Origin: Variovorax beijingensis
GTDB lineage: Bacteria > Pseudomonadota > Gammaproteobacteria > Burkholderiales > Burkholderiaceae_C
Assembly (NCBI RefSeq): GCF_003951285.1
Contig: NZ_RXFQ01000013.1
Span: 1-64,000 of the forward strand
DNA length: 64,000 nt
Direction of reading: 5' to 3'
The notes under the pieces are model-generated. The model was not told the DNA's origin. It made no database searches and was given only the letters and a program-made list of their open reading frames with translations. This document shows, piece after piece, positions 8,345 through 15,873 of this stretch. The position numbers and the translations under genes were made by a program. Positions within the stretch are counted from its first letter, which is position 1. Every line of letters starts with the position of its first letter.

Positions 8345-9022
8345 CTAGGCGAGCGCGAGCAAGTGCGCCTCGTGCTTGCGCAGGAATTCGCGCAGGTGCT
8401 GCGCATACTCCGGCACCACTGCGCTGCGCACGCTCGGCCGCGACGCCAGCGCCTTGCGCCATGCATTCACCTTGGGCAGGGCATCGAAGATGTGCGAATT
8501 GCTGATTTCGTCGAAGACCTCGAAGTAGCGAAAGATCGGCGCGAACACCGCGTCGACCAGGCTGAAGTTTTCGCCTGCAAAGTAGGGGCCGGCGCCCAGT
8601 GCAGCCTCGACGCGCTCGAACTTGGCGGCAAGGGCCAGGCGCTTCTGCTCGAACACTTCGGCGTCGCGCGTGGTTTCGTAGCCCCACAGGTCGCCCAGGA
8701 TCGCCGAGCCGAACTCCATCCACGCGCGATGCTCGGCGCGGGTGAGCGGATCTTCGGGATGCAGGCGCGGGCCGGGCTGGGTCTCCTCGAGGTACTCGCA
8801 GATCACGTTGCTCTCGAACAGCACCGCCTCGCTGCCATCGGGGCGCTGAAGCCGCAGCAGCGGCACCTTGCCCAGCGGCGAGATGGCAACGAACCAGTCC
8901 GGCTTGTTCGCCAGGTCGATCACCACGCGCTCGAAGGGCACGTTCTTTTCGGCCAGCGCGATGGCGGCGCGCTGCACATAGGGGCACAGCAGGTGGCTGA
9001 CGAGCGTGAGGGGCTTGGACAT
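8345..9022 (-). CDS. Glutathione S-transferase family protein
   Basis: The 225-aa protein has a thioredoxin-like N-terminal domain starting LTLVSHLLCPYVQRA, with Cys13-Pro-Tyr where omega- and lambda-type GSTs have a catalytic Cys. It has the cis-Pro segment KVPLLR, the gamma-glutamyl-binding ESNVICEYL, and an all-helical C-terminal domain with SLVDAVFAPIFRYFEV. The catalytic Cys favours thiol-transferase or dehydroascorbate-reductase-like chemistry over classic conjugation. Its substrate cannot be read from the sequence. It sits upstream of gloA on the same strand with a 46-base gap. Confidence 0.88.
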   Translation of the reverse strand: MSKPLTLVSHLLCPYVQRAAIALAEKNVPFERVVIDLANKPDWFVAISPLGKVPLLRLQRPDGSEAVLFESNVICEYLEETQPGPRLHPEDPLTRAEHRAWMEFGSAILGDLWGYETTRDAEVFEQKRLALAAKFERVEAALGAGPYFAGENFSLVDAVFAPIFRYFEVFDEISNSHIFDALPKVNAWRKALASRPSVRSAVVPEYAQHLREFLRKHEAHLLALA

Positions 9023-9125
9023 GGCGTTGGGCTCTCCGGAAAAGTTGAAAGTGGGACCGCGGCAATTCTTGCGGCCCCGAACAACCTTTTCCCGAAAAGC
9101 CCATTCGCCGAACGGGCGCCCTGTG

Positions 9126-9809
9126 CTATTTGGCGGTGTTCAGCCAGTGCGTGATGCGGCCGCCGTGCATCACGCCGATGCGGTCGGCCATGGCATGGGC
9201 CTCGGCCTCGTTGTGGGTGACCAGGATCGCGGTCTGCCCGGCGCGCCGGAGGATCCCGCGCACCTCGGCCGTGAGGCGCTCGCGCGTGCCGCCGTCGAGG
9301 TTCGAGAACGGCTCGTCGAGCAGCAGCAGTTCGGGCGAAGGTGCCAGTGCGCGGGCGAGCGCGATGCGCTGCTGCTGGCCGCCCGAGAGTTCATGCGGAA
9401 AGCGCTCGCCGGCATCGGCCAGGCCCACCAGCGCCAGCATCTCGGTCACGCGCGCCTGCTGCTGCGCGCGGCTCGAGCGGCGCAGGCCAAAGGCCACGTT
9501 CCGGCTGGCCGACAGGTGGGGAAACAGCGCGTATTCCTGGAACATCATGCCCACGCGCCGCTGCTCGGGCGGCAGGTGCACCTGGGTGGAGGAGAGCAGC
9601 ACGTCGCCGAGCCGGATGGCGCCGGCGCGCAGCGGCTCGAAGCCCGCGATCGCCCGCAGCACTGTGGTCTTGCCGCAGCCCGAGGGGCCGAACAGGCAGG
9701 CGATCTCGCCGGCGCGCAGCGACAGTGAGAAGTCGTTGACCACGGCATGCAGGCCGCGCGGCGTTTCGTAGGCGAGCTGGATCGATTCGATGGAAAGAGG
9801 GGAACTCAT
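9126..9809 (-). CDS. fbpC: Ferric iron ABC transporter, ATP-binding subunit
   Basis: Energises ferric iron import from the periplasm. The 227-aa ATPase has Walker A GPSGCGKTT, a Q-loop in MMFQEYALFPH, signature LSGGQQQR, Walker B LLLLDEP and H-loop VTHNEAEA. It is shorter than classic FbpC (about 350 aa) and lacks the C-terminal OB-like regulatory domain, as in other compact members. Its ATG at 9809 overlaps the permease stop by 4 bases. With fbpB and fbpA it forms a minus-strand operon headed by a Fur box. Confidence 0.88.
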   Translation of the reverse strand: MSSPLSIESIQLAYETPRGLHAVVNDFSLSLRAGEIACLFGPSGCGKTTVLRAIAGFEPLRAGAIRLGDVLLSSTQVHLPPEQRRVGMMFQEYALFPHLSASRNVAFGLRRSSRAQQQARVTEMLALVGLADAGERFPHELSGGQQQRIALARALAPSPELLLLDEPFSNLDGGTRERLTAEVRGILRRAGQTAILVTHNEAEAHAMADRIGVMHGGRITHWLNTAK

Positions 9810-11458
9810 TGTGTCTTTGCGGCTGGCGTGCCCAGTTGGTTGCGAGCCAGCAGCACCACCGGCAGCAGGCCGGCCGCCACGATGGCAAGCGCGGCAATCG
9901 CGCCTTCTTCGTAGGTGCCGCGGGCGGCCTCGGCATAGAGCCAGGTGGCCAGCGTGTCGAAATTGGCCGGCCGCAGCAGCAGCGTGGCCGGCAGTTCCTT
10001 CATTGCATCGACAAAGACCAGCAGCGCGCCCGTGGCAATGGCGGGCCGCAGCAGCGGCAGGTGCACGCGCCTGAGCGTGCCGCCGCTGGTTTCGCCCAGC
10101 AGCCGCGAGGCCTGCTCGATGGCGGGCGGAATGCGGGCGAGCCCGGCCTCGATGCCGCCGACCGGCATGGCGAGGAAGCGGATCGCGCAGGCCGCCACCA
10201 GCACGATGCCCGCGCCCATGAGCGGCAGGCCCTGCAGGCCGAGCATGCCGGCCAGCGCGGCATCGAACGCGAGCGCGGGCGTGAGCAGGCCGATGGCGAG
10301 CACCGTGCCCGGCAGCGCGTAGCCCAGCGTGGCCGCGCGCGCCTGCCACCGTGCGCGGTTCGGGCGCGATCCCTGGTTGCGTGTGGCCCACGCCACCACC
10401 AGCCCCGCGGCCACGGCCGCCACGGTGACGCCGGCGGCCAGCGTGACGGTGTTGCCGAGGCTTGCCAGCAGGCCTTGCGACACGCCGCCACCCTGGCGCA
10501 GCCGCTTGGCGCTTTCCCAGACCAGGTAGAGGGCGGGCGCCACGAAGCCGATCAGCACCGGCAACGACGCGGTGGCGGTGGCGAGCCAGGCGGCGCCGCC
10601 GTGCAGGCGCCGCGGCTGCATGGCGCGCATGCGCTGCGCCGAGCCGAAGCGCTGGCGCCGGCGCCCGTTGCGTTCGAGCCAGACCAGCGCGACCACCACG
10701 AACAGCATGGCGCAGGCGATCTGCGCCGCACCGGCCAGGTCGGAGCGCGTGATCCAGGTGGTGTAGACCGCCACCGTGAGCGTGTTCACGCCCAGGAATT
10801 CGGAGGCGCCGATGTCGTTGAGCGTTTCGAGCAGCGCCAGGCTCAGGCCCACCGCGAGCGCCGGCCGGGCCAGCGGCAGCGCCACGCGAAAGAAGGCGCC
10901 GCGCCGGCTTTCGCCCAGCGTGCGCGCCGCTTCCATCAGGTGCGCGGGCTGCGTCATGAACATGGCGCGCGCGGTCATGTAGACATAGGGGTAGAGCACG
11001 AAGCCGAGCACGAAGATCGCGCCCGGCATCGAGCGCAGGTCGGGCAGGCGGAACTGGCGCGGACTGTCGAAGCCCAGCGCCCAGCGGATCGCGCCCTGCA
11101 CCGGGCCGATCGGATGCAGCAGGTCCAGGTAGGCAAAAGCGACGATGTAGGTCGGCATTGCGAGCGGCAGCAGCAGCGCCCAGTTCAGCACGCGGCGCCC
11201 CGGGAAATCGCAGGCCGTCACGAGCCATGCGCAGCCGGTGCCGATCAGCAGCACCAGCGTGCCCACACCCGCGAGCAGCAGGGCCGTGTTGAGCGCGGCC
11301 TGCGGCAGCACGTGCGCGAACAGCGGCCCCCAGTGCGCGACGCCCGAGCCGAAGGCGAGCCAGGCGAGCATGAGCACCGGCGCGAGCACGCCGATGGCGA
11401 TGCTGAACGAGGCCCAGCGCCAGATCGGCCCCGCCGCCTGCAAACCGCCGAAGCTCAT
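9806..11458 (-). CDS. fbpB: Ferric iron ABC transporter, fused permease
   Basis: Inner-membrane permease of 550 aa with about twelve hydrophobic segments in two homologous halves, as in the FbpB/AfuB family. Each half contains the ABC-permease EAA-type loop: one around LMEAARTLGESRRGAFFRVALPLA, the other around IEQASRLLGETSGGTLRRVHLPLL. The start ATG at 11458 gives MSFGG. An extended reading to 11653 would run through an intergenic repeat and into fbpA and is rejected. The stop overlaps fbpC. A 136-base gap with a dispersed-type repeat separates it from fbpA. Confidence 0.9.
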   Translation of the reverse strand: MSFGGLQAAGPIWRWASFSIAIGVLAPVLMLAWLAFGSGVAHWGPLFAHVLPQAALNTALLLAGVGTLVLLIGTGCAWLVTACDFPGRRVLNWALLLPLAMPTYIVAFAYLDLLHPIGPVQGAIRWALGFDSPRQFRLPDLRSMPGAIFVLGFVLYPYVYMTARAMFMTQPAHLMEAARTLGESRRGAFFRVALPLARPALAVGLSLALLETLNDIGASEFLGVNTLTVAVYTTWITRSDLAGAAQIACAMLFVVVALVWLERNGRRRQRFGSAQRMRAMQPRRLHGGAAWLATATASLPVLIGFVAPALYLVWESAKRLRQGGGVSQGLLASLGNTVTLAAGVTVAAVAAGLVVAWATRNQGSRPNRARWQARAATLGYALPGTVLAIGLLTPALAFDAALAGMLGLQGLPLMGAGIVLVAACAIRFLAMPVGGIEAGLARIPPAIEQASRLLGETSGGTLRRVHLPLLRPAIATGALLVFVDAMKELPATLLLRPANFDTLATWLYAEAARGTYEEGAIAALAIVAAGLLPVVLLARNQLGTPAAKTQ

Positions 11459-11499
11459 GCGAAACACAGGCCTTCCATTGCTCCCGTTCCTTCGGGAAA

Positions 11500-11590
11500 C
11501 ACCGTGGAACCGGCTCTGCCGGGCCACTGGTGTTGCCCCCGGTAGGGGGCGGGAGAAGCGACACGAAGTGCGCGAAGCCTGGGGGCGAGC
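11500..11590. repeat. Intergenic repeat-like element with GCCCCC hairpin
   Basis: Between fbpA and fbpB lies a non-coding block with a GCCCCC/GGGGGC hairpin (11535-11550, loop GGTA) flanked by the phrase CACGAAGTGCGCGAAGCC. From memory, near-identical phrases recur between genes in Variovorax and related Comamonadaceae; I could not check this. Only one copy is present in the window. It could attenuate transcription between the binding protein and the membrane components, giving excess FbpA. Confidence 0.5.
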
Positions 11591-11594
11591 AACA

Positions 11595-12653
11595 TTACAA
11601 GTCGAAACCCACCTTGTCGACCAAGGCGCTGGCCTGCTTGCGGTACTTGGCAATCTCGGTGAGCGGCAGCGGATCGACCTTCAGTTCGCCGATGGTTTCT
11701 CCGATGATCGGATCGAGCGCTACGCCCTTGCGCACCGGATATTCGTAGTTGGCCTGCGCGTAGAGCGACTGCGCCGACTCCGACACCAGGAACTCGAGCA
11801 GCTTGACCGCGTTGGCGCGCTGCGGCGCATTTTTGGCCACGGCCGCGCCACTGATGTTGACGTGCGTGCCGCCCTTGGCGCCGGCAAAGGTCGGGCGGAC
11901 CACCTTGATGGCGTCGCCCCACTTGCGCGCGTCGCTGCCTTCCTTGGCGCTCTTCATCTGGCCGACGTAGTAGGAGTTGGCCAGGCCGATGTCGCAGATG
12001 CCGCCCAGGATGTCGCGCGCCACGTCGCGGTCGCCGCCGGTGGCCTTGCGGGCCAGGTTGGCCTTGACGCCGCGCAGCCACTGCTCGGTCTTGGCCTCGC
12101 CGTCGTGCGCGATCATTGCCGCGATCAGCGCCGTGTTGTAGGGGTGCTGGCCCGCGCGGATGCAGACCTTGCCCTTCCACTTGGGGGTGGCCAGGTCTTC
12201 GTAGCGGAAGCTGGTGATCGGCTGGTCCCTGTCGGCGTAGAGCACGCGCGCGCGCAGCGAGAGTGCGAACCACTGGCCGTCGGCGCCGCGCAGGTTGGCG
12301 GGCACGGCCGATTCGAGCGCGGCCGATTTCACCGGCTGCGTCACGCCGCCGTCGACCAGGTCCATCAGGTTGCCGATGTCCACCGTCATCAGCACATCGG
12401 CCGGCGAGCGCGCGCCTTCGGCCTTGACCCGTTCGAGCAGGCCGTCCTTCACGAACACGGTGTTCACCTTGATCTTGCTCTGCGCGCTGAAGGCCGAGAT
12501 CAGCGGCTGGATCAGCGCGGCTTCGCGCGTGGTGTAGAGCGTGAGCTCATCGTTGGCAGCGTGCGCTGGCAGGGCAGCGGCAGCCAGCCAGGCGGCGGTG
12601 ACGCCGATCAGTGCGCGGGCGGCGCGGCCTTGGACGCCGGGGCGGTCGGTCAT
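11595..12653 (-). CDS. fbpA: Ferric iron ABC transporter, periplasmic binding protein
   Basis: Periplasmic Fe(III)-binding protein of 352 aa. A signal peptide covers about residues 1-33, ending AHAAN. The mature start NDELTLYTTREA is typical of the family, and the paired tyrosines in GLANSYYVGQ match the Tyr-Tyr iron ligands of FbpA/FutA proteins. First gene of the minus-strand fbpABC operon. A 16-of-19 match to the Fur box lies 56 bases upstream of the start, so iron-repressed expression is expected. Alternative ligands, such as other metals or phosphonate, are unlikely given the Fur site. Confidence 0.92.
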   Translation of the reverse strand: MTDRPGVQGRAARALIGVTAAWLAAAALPAHAANDELTLYTTREAALIQPLISAFSAQSKIKVNTVFVKDGLLERVKAEGARSPADVLMTVDIGNLMDLVDGGVTQPVKSAALESAVPANLRGADGQWFALSLRARVLYADRDQPITSFRYEDLATPKWKGKVCIRAGQHPYNTALIAAMIAHDGEAKTEQWLRGVKANLARKATGGDRDVARDILGGICDIGLANSYYVGQMKSAKEGSDARKWGDAIKVVRPTFAGAKGGTHVNISGAAVAKNAPQRANAVKLLEFLVSESAQSLYAQANYEYPVRKGVALDPIIGETIGELKVDPLPLTEIAKYRKQASALVDKVGFDL

Positions 12654-12708
12654 GAGGATCCTCCAGGTGCAGAGACGTGTTGTGGAAAGTCATCGCAACC
12701 GTGACGGT

Positions 12709-12727
12709 GACGATGAGAATCATTATC
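12709..12727. promoter_or_regulatory. Fur box upstream of fbpA
   Basis: Bases 12709-12727 match 16 of 19 positions of the classic Fur consensus GATAATGATAATCATTATC; the right half AATCATTATC is exact. The site lies in the 119-base gap between fbpA and the nitroreductase gene, 56 bases before the fbpA start, a normal place for promoter-overlapping repression by iron-loaded Fur. Confidence 0.85.
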
Positions 12728-12772
12728 ACTGCCCTTGGGGCGGTTTTTACGTCCTTGCACTTACATTGATTG

Positions 12773-13468
12773 CTAATCCACCCATCGGCAAACCTGCGCC
12801 AGCGGCGCGCGCGACGTGCGGAACCGGTTGGCCGGATGCGATGGATCCTCGTAGCCGAACGCGATGCCGCAGACCACCTGGCGATCGTCCGGAATGTCGA
12901 ACCAGCGATGCAGGAACTTCGAACGCGAGGCCACGGCCGCCTGGGCGATGCTGGCGACGCCCAGGCTGCGCGCCGCCAGCATGAAGTTGTTGACATAGGC
13001 GCCGCAGTCGAGCGCGCCATAGGTGCCGAGCAGCGCCTCGGTGGTGACGAGGGCCACATGCGGCGCCCCGAAGAACCTGAAGTTCTCCTGAGCCTGCCGC
13101 TGCGAGGCCTCGCGGTCGCCGCGCGCCACGCCCACGCTTTCATACAGCTGGAAGCCGCATTCGCGGCGGCGCTCGCGGTAGACGCCGCGGTATTCCGCCG
13201 GCGGCGCAATGTCGAATGCGGCGTCGGCCGCGGCCTCGTCCGAATCGAAGGCCTGGCGCAGCCGTTCGGTGGCCGCGGCACTGGTCACGATCACCTGCCA
13301 GGGCTGCGAGTTGCACCACGAGGCGGTGCGCTGCGCCAGTTGCAGGATGGCATCGATTGTCTCGCGCGCAACGGGGTCGGCAAGGTAACCGCGGCAGCTG
13401 TACCGCTCGGCGAGCAGAGCCTTGAGGGCTGGCGCGAGCGCGGGGTCGTGGGGGATCGAGGAGGGCAT
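12773..13468 (-). CDS. Nitroreductase family flavoprotein
   Basis: The 231-aa protein is an FMN-dependent nitroreductase-like oxidoreductase. It shows the early Arg-rich FMN contact segment (LAERYSCRGYL), the SWCNSQPWQ segment typical of the group, and a C-terminal glycine-containing flavin segment (CGIAFGYEDPSHPANRFR). The physiological substrate is unknown; relatives reduce nitroaromatics, quinones or enones. The ATG at 13468 gives a normal N-terminus. Its start lies 17 bases after the stop of the thioesterase gene on the same strand, so the two are probably co-transcribed. Confidence 0.88.
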   Translation of the reverse strand: MPSSIPHDPALAPALKALLAERYSCRGYLADPVARETIDAILQLAQRTASWCNSQPWQVIVTSAAATERLRQAFDSDEAAADAAFDIAPPAEYRGVYRERRRECGFQLYESVGVARGDREASQRQAQENFRFFGAPHVALVTTEALLGTYGALDCGAYVNNFMLAARSLGVASIAQAAVASRSKFLHRWFDIPDDRQVVCGIAFGYEDPSHPANRFRTSRAPLAQVCRWVD

Positions 13469-13485
13469 GGGCTGCGGCCGATCGT

Positions 13486-14034
13486 TCAGCGCGGCGAGGG
13501 GGCCTCGAACACCAGGCAGGTGGTGGTGGCGTGCGCATACAGCGTGCCGTCGGGCCCCACGAGCCGCGCCTCGGCGGTGGCGAGCTGCCGGCCGCAATGG
13601 ATCACCCTGCCCTCGGCGCGCACCCGCTGCACCTTGGGCGTGAGGCCCCTCACGTAGTTCACGCTCAGCTCGGCGGTGGTGTAGGCGCGCCCCGCCGGCA
13701 TCATGGTGTGGACCGAGCAGCCCAGCGCCGAGTCGAGCAGGGTCGCGGCCCAGCCGCCGTGCACGGTGCCCAGCGGGTTCATGTGCTGCGCAAGCGGCGT
13801 GCCCTGGAACACGGCCCGGCCCGGGCCGACCTCCAGCAGGACGAAGTCGAGGGTCTTGGCGATGGCGGCATAGGGGATTTCGGCGCGCAGCATCGCTTGC
13901 ATCATTTCCAGCCCGGTCTTGCCGGCGACCTGCTCCGGGCGTGCCAGGCCAGGCCCCGGCCCCGCGTCCAGGCGCTGGACGATCTCCGCCTCCTGCGCAA
14001 TCCAGGCGTCGAGGGTGGCGTGCGGCTCGGTCAT
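13486..14034 (-). CDS. PaaI-type hotdog thioesterase
   Basis: The 182-aa protein has the hotdog thioesterase core: HMNPLGTVHGGWAATLLDSA (the HGG loop with the family's catalytic-region Asp) and the strand TTAELSVNYVRGL. Such enzymes hydrolyse aryl- or acyl-CoA thioesters, often aromatic ones, in the cytosol. An AAGGAA ribosome site lies before the ATG at 14034, which is preferred over an ATG 60 bases upstream inside the promoter palindromes. It diverges from a MarR-type gene with a 14-base palindrome between them, so it is likely controlled by that regulator. Confidence 0.87.
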   Translation of the reverse strand: MTEPHATLDAWIAQEAEIVQRLDAGPGPGLARPEQVAGKTGLEMMQAMLRAEIPYAAIAKTLDFVLLEVGPGRAVFQGTPLAQHMNPLGTVHGGWAATLLDSALGCSVHTMMPAGRAYTTAELSVNYVRGLTPKVQRVRAEGRVIHCGRQLATAEARLVGPDGTLYAHATTTCLVFEAPSPR

Positions 14035-14051
14035 GAAAAATTCCTTGATAG

Positions 14052-14079
14052 TTGCATATACAATTATTGTAGCTACAAT
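14052..14079 (+). promoter_or_regulatory. MarR operator and promoter, divergent with thioesterase
   Basis: The perfect 14-base palindrome ATTGTAGCTACAAT lies at 14066-14079, with an imperfect relative TTGCATATACAA at 14052-14063. The two share TTG-N6-CAA ends, as expected for a MarR dimer site. TTGCAT (14052-14057) and TACAAT (14074-14079), 16 bases apart, also read as -35 and -10 elements for the marR-type gene, so repressor binding would block the promoter. The expected transcript start is almost at the ATG, suggesting a leaderless or nearly leaderless mRNA. Confidence 0.72.
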
Positions 14080-14086
14080 GAACGGC

Positions 14087-14584
14087 ATGAACACCGCTCT
14101 GAAGCCTCCTCAGCTGAGGCCCCAAGGATGTACCAATTTCCGCCTGCGCCGGCTTTCCAGGTTGGCCTCGCGTCTCTATGACACGCATGTCGCGCCCAGC
14201 GGGCTCAAGACCACGCAGTATTCGCTGCTCTCGCACGTGCTGCATTTCGGGCCGTTGCGCCCGGTCGACCTGGCGCGCGAGATGAACGTCGACGCCTCCA
14301 CGCTCACGCGCAATCTCAAGCCGCTGCTGGCCGCCGGCTTCCTGGTGCAGACGGAGGGGCCCGATGCGCGCAGCCGCATGCTGGCGATCACCGACCCAGG
14401 CCGCGACAAGCGAGCCGAGGCGCAGCGCCTGTGGCACGGCGCGCAGCTGGCGCTCAACGACATCCTGGGCACGGACCGCGTGCTGGCGCTGCATGCGCTG
14501 CTCGACGAGAGCCTGGAGTTGCTGCAGCGCGCCGGGCTGGGCGATGGACGGCCGGAAGACGAAACGGGAGCCGGTGATGAATGA
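14087..14584 (+). CDS. MarR-family transcriptional regulator
   Basis: The 165-aa protein has a winged helix: recognition region LAREMNVDASTLTRNLKPL at about residues 64-82 and wing TEGPDARSRMLAITDPGR at about 91-108, with dimerising helices at both ends. MarR proteins usually repress divergent detoxification or efflux genes until a phenolic ligand or oxidant binds. A start 9 bases earlier (14078) is equally in frame but lies inside the operator palindrome. Its end overlaps the MFS gene by 8 bases, so it probably controls that transporter and the divergent thioesterase. Confidence 0.9.
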   Translation: MNTALKPPQLRPQGCTNFRLRRLSRLASRLYDTHVAPSGLKTTQYSLLSHVLHFGPLRPVDLAREMNVDASTLTRNLKPLLAAGFLVQTEGPDARSRMLAITDPGRDKRAEAQRLWHGAQLALNDILGTDRVLALHALLDESLELLQRAGLGDGRPEDETGAGDE

Positions 14585-15812
14585 GGCCTCTTTGCGGCGC
14601 CATGCGCTCTGGCTCGTGCTGCTGGCGGCCGCGGGCGCCTTCGCACTCACGATGGGGGTGCGCCAGACGATGGGCCTGTTCCTCTCGGCGCTCAACACCT
14701 CGACCGCGCTCGGCATCGGCAGCATCAGCCTGGCGTTCGCATTCGGGCAGCTCTGGTGGGGGCTCACGCAGCCCTTCGCGGGCGCCGTGGCCGACCGCAT
14801 CGGCGCCGGGCGCGTGGTGTTCCTCGGCGTGCTGCTGGTCGCCATCGGCACCTTGATCACGCCGCTGATGACGAGCACGGCCGGCCTGATCTTCGCGATC
14901 GGCGTGCTCGCGGCCGGCGGCGCCGGCATGGCGGGCCCTTCGGTGCTGATGGCCGCGACCACGCGCCTGGTGCCGGCCGAAAAACGTGGCCTGGCCACCG
15001 GCATGGTCAATGCCGGCGGCTCCTTCGGACAGTTCGCGATGGCGCCGATCGCCGTCGGCCTGACGGCCGCCGTGGGCTGGGCCGGCGCGATGCAGTGGCT
15101 CGGCGTGCTGGTGCTGCTGGCGCTGCCGGCCGCGTGGGTGCTCAAGGGCAATTCGAATGCAATGGCCGCGGCATCGGCTGCCGCATCGGGCACGAAGCCG
15201 CTGAGTGCACGCCAGGCCATCGGCCAGGCGCTCGCGACGCCCAGCTACCGCTACCTGAGCCTGGGCTTCCTGGTCTGCGGCTTCCACGTCGCGTTCCTTG
15301 CCACGCACCTGCCCGGCGTCGTCGCGGCCTGCGGACTGCCGGCCGAGGTCGGCGGCTGGGCGCTCGCGATGATCGGGCTCTTCAACATCGTCGGCAGCCT
15401 TGCCATGGGTTGGGCCGTGGGACGCTGGCGCATGAAGTCGCTGCTGTCGCTGGTCTATGCCACGCGCGCCATCGCCGTGCTGGTGTTCCTGCTGGCGCCG
15501 AAGACGACCGCGGTCATGCTGGTGTTCGCCGCGGTGATGGGCGTGACCTTCCTGTCGACCGTGCCGCCGACCGCAGGCCTCGTCGCCAAGATGTTCGGGC
15601 CGGCCAACATGGCGATGCTGTTCGGCATCGTGATGCTGGCGCACCAGGTCGGCGGCTTCCTGGGCGCGTACCTGGGCGGCTACGTCTTCCAGGCCACGGG
15701 CAACTACGACATCGTCTGGTACGTCGACATCGCGCTCGCCGCGGGCGCGGCGCTGGTGCACCTGCCGATCCGCGAAGCGCGGCTGCCGCGTGCGAAGCTG
15801 GTGGCAGCATGA
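14577..15812 (+). CDS. Major facilitator superfamily transporter
   Basis: Inner-membrane transporter of 411 aa with about twelve hydrophobic helices in two halves. The loop between helices 2 and 3 reads QPFAGAVADRIGAGRVV, the MFS motif A. The sequence resembles the CynX/oxalate-formate-like MFS subgroup. The substrate is unknown; co-expression with a MarR regulator suggests export of a phenolic or toxic compound or uptake of an aromatic acid. The ATG at 14577 overlaps the end of the marR gene. It is followed by a MATE exporter 61 bases downstream. Confidence 0.88.
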   Translation: MNEASLRRHALWLVLLAAAGAFALTMGVRQTMGLFLSALNTSTALGIGSISLAFAFGQLWWGLTQPFAGAVADRIGAGRVVFLGVLLVAIGTLITPLMTSTAGLIFAIGVLAAGGAGMAGPSVLMAATTRLVPAEKRGLATGMVNAGGSFGQFAMAPIAVGLTAAVGWAGAMQWLGVLVLLALPAAWVLKGNSNAMAAASAAASGTKPLSARQAIGQALATPSYRYLSLGFLVCGFHVAFLATHLPGVVAACGLPAEVGGWALAMIGLFNIVGSLAMGWAVGRWRMKSLLSLVYATRAIAVLVFLLAPKTTAVMLVFAAVMGVTFLSTVPPTAGLVAKMFGPANMAMLFGIVMLAHQVGGFLGAYLGGYVFQATGNYDIVWYVDIALAAGAALVHLPIREARLPRAKLVAA

Positions 15813-15813
15813 G

Positions 15814-15873
15814 CGCCGCGCCGGGCCGCCCCAAGCAAGCTCGCACCGCAGTGCGAAGCACGGAGGTACTCCA
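15814..15873. repeat. Short intergenic repeat-like element with CGCAC/GTGCG hairpin
   Basis: The 61 bases between the MFS and MATE genes contain a perfect hairpin TCGCAC-CGCA-GTGCGA (15841-15856). They also contain the phrase GGCCGCCCCAAGCAAGCTCG, which I recall as a recurrent intergenic phrase in Variovorax genomes; this could not be checked. It ends with CGGAGG, which serves as the ribosome site of the MATE gene, so the element would supply translation signals. Confidence 0.4.

Noticed and set aside
9809..11545. 578-codon plus-strand frame opposite fbpB
   Set aside because: It mirrors fbpB, is dominated by Arg/Gln/His/Ala, and has no family features.
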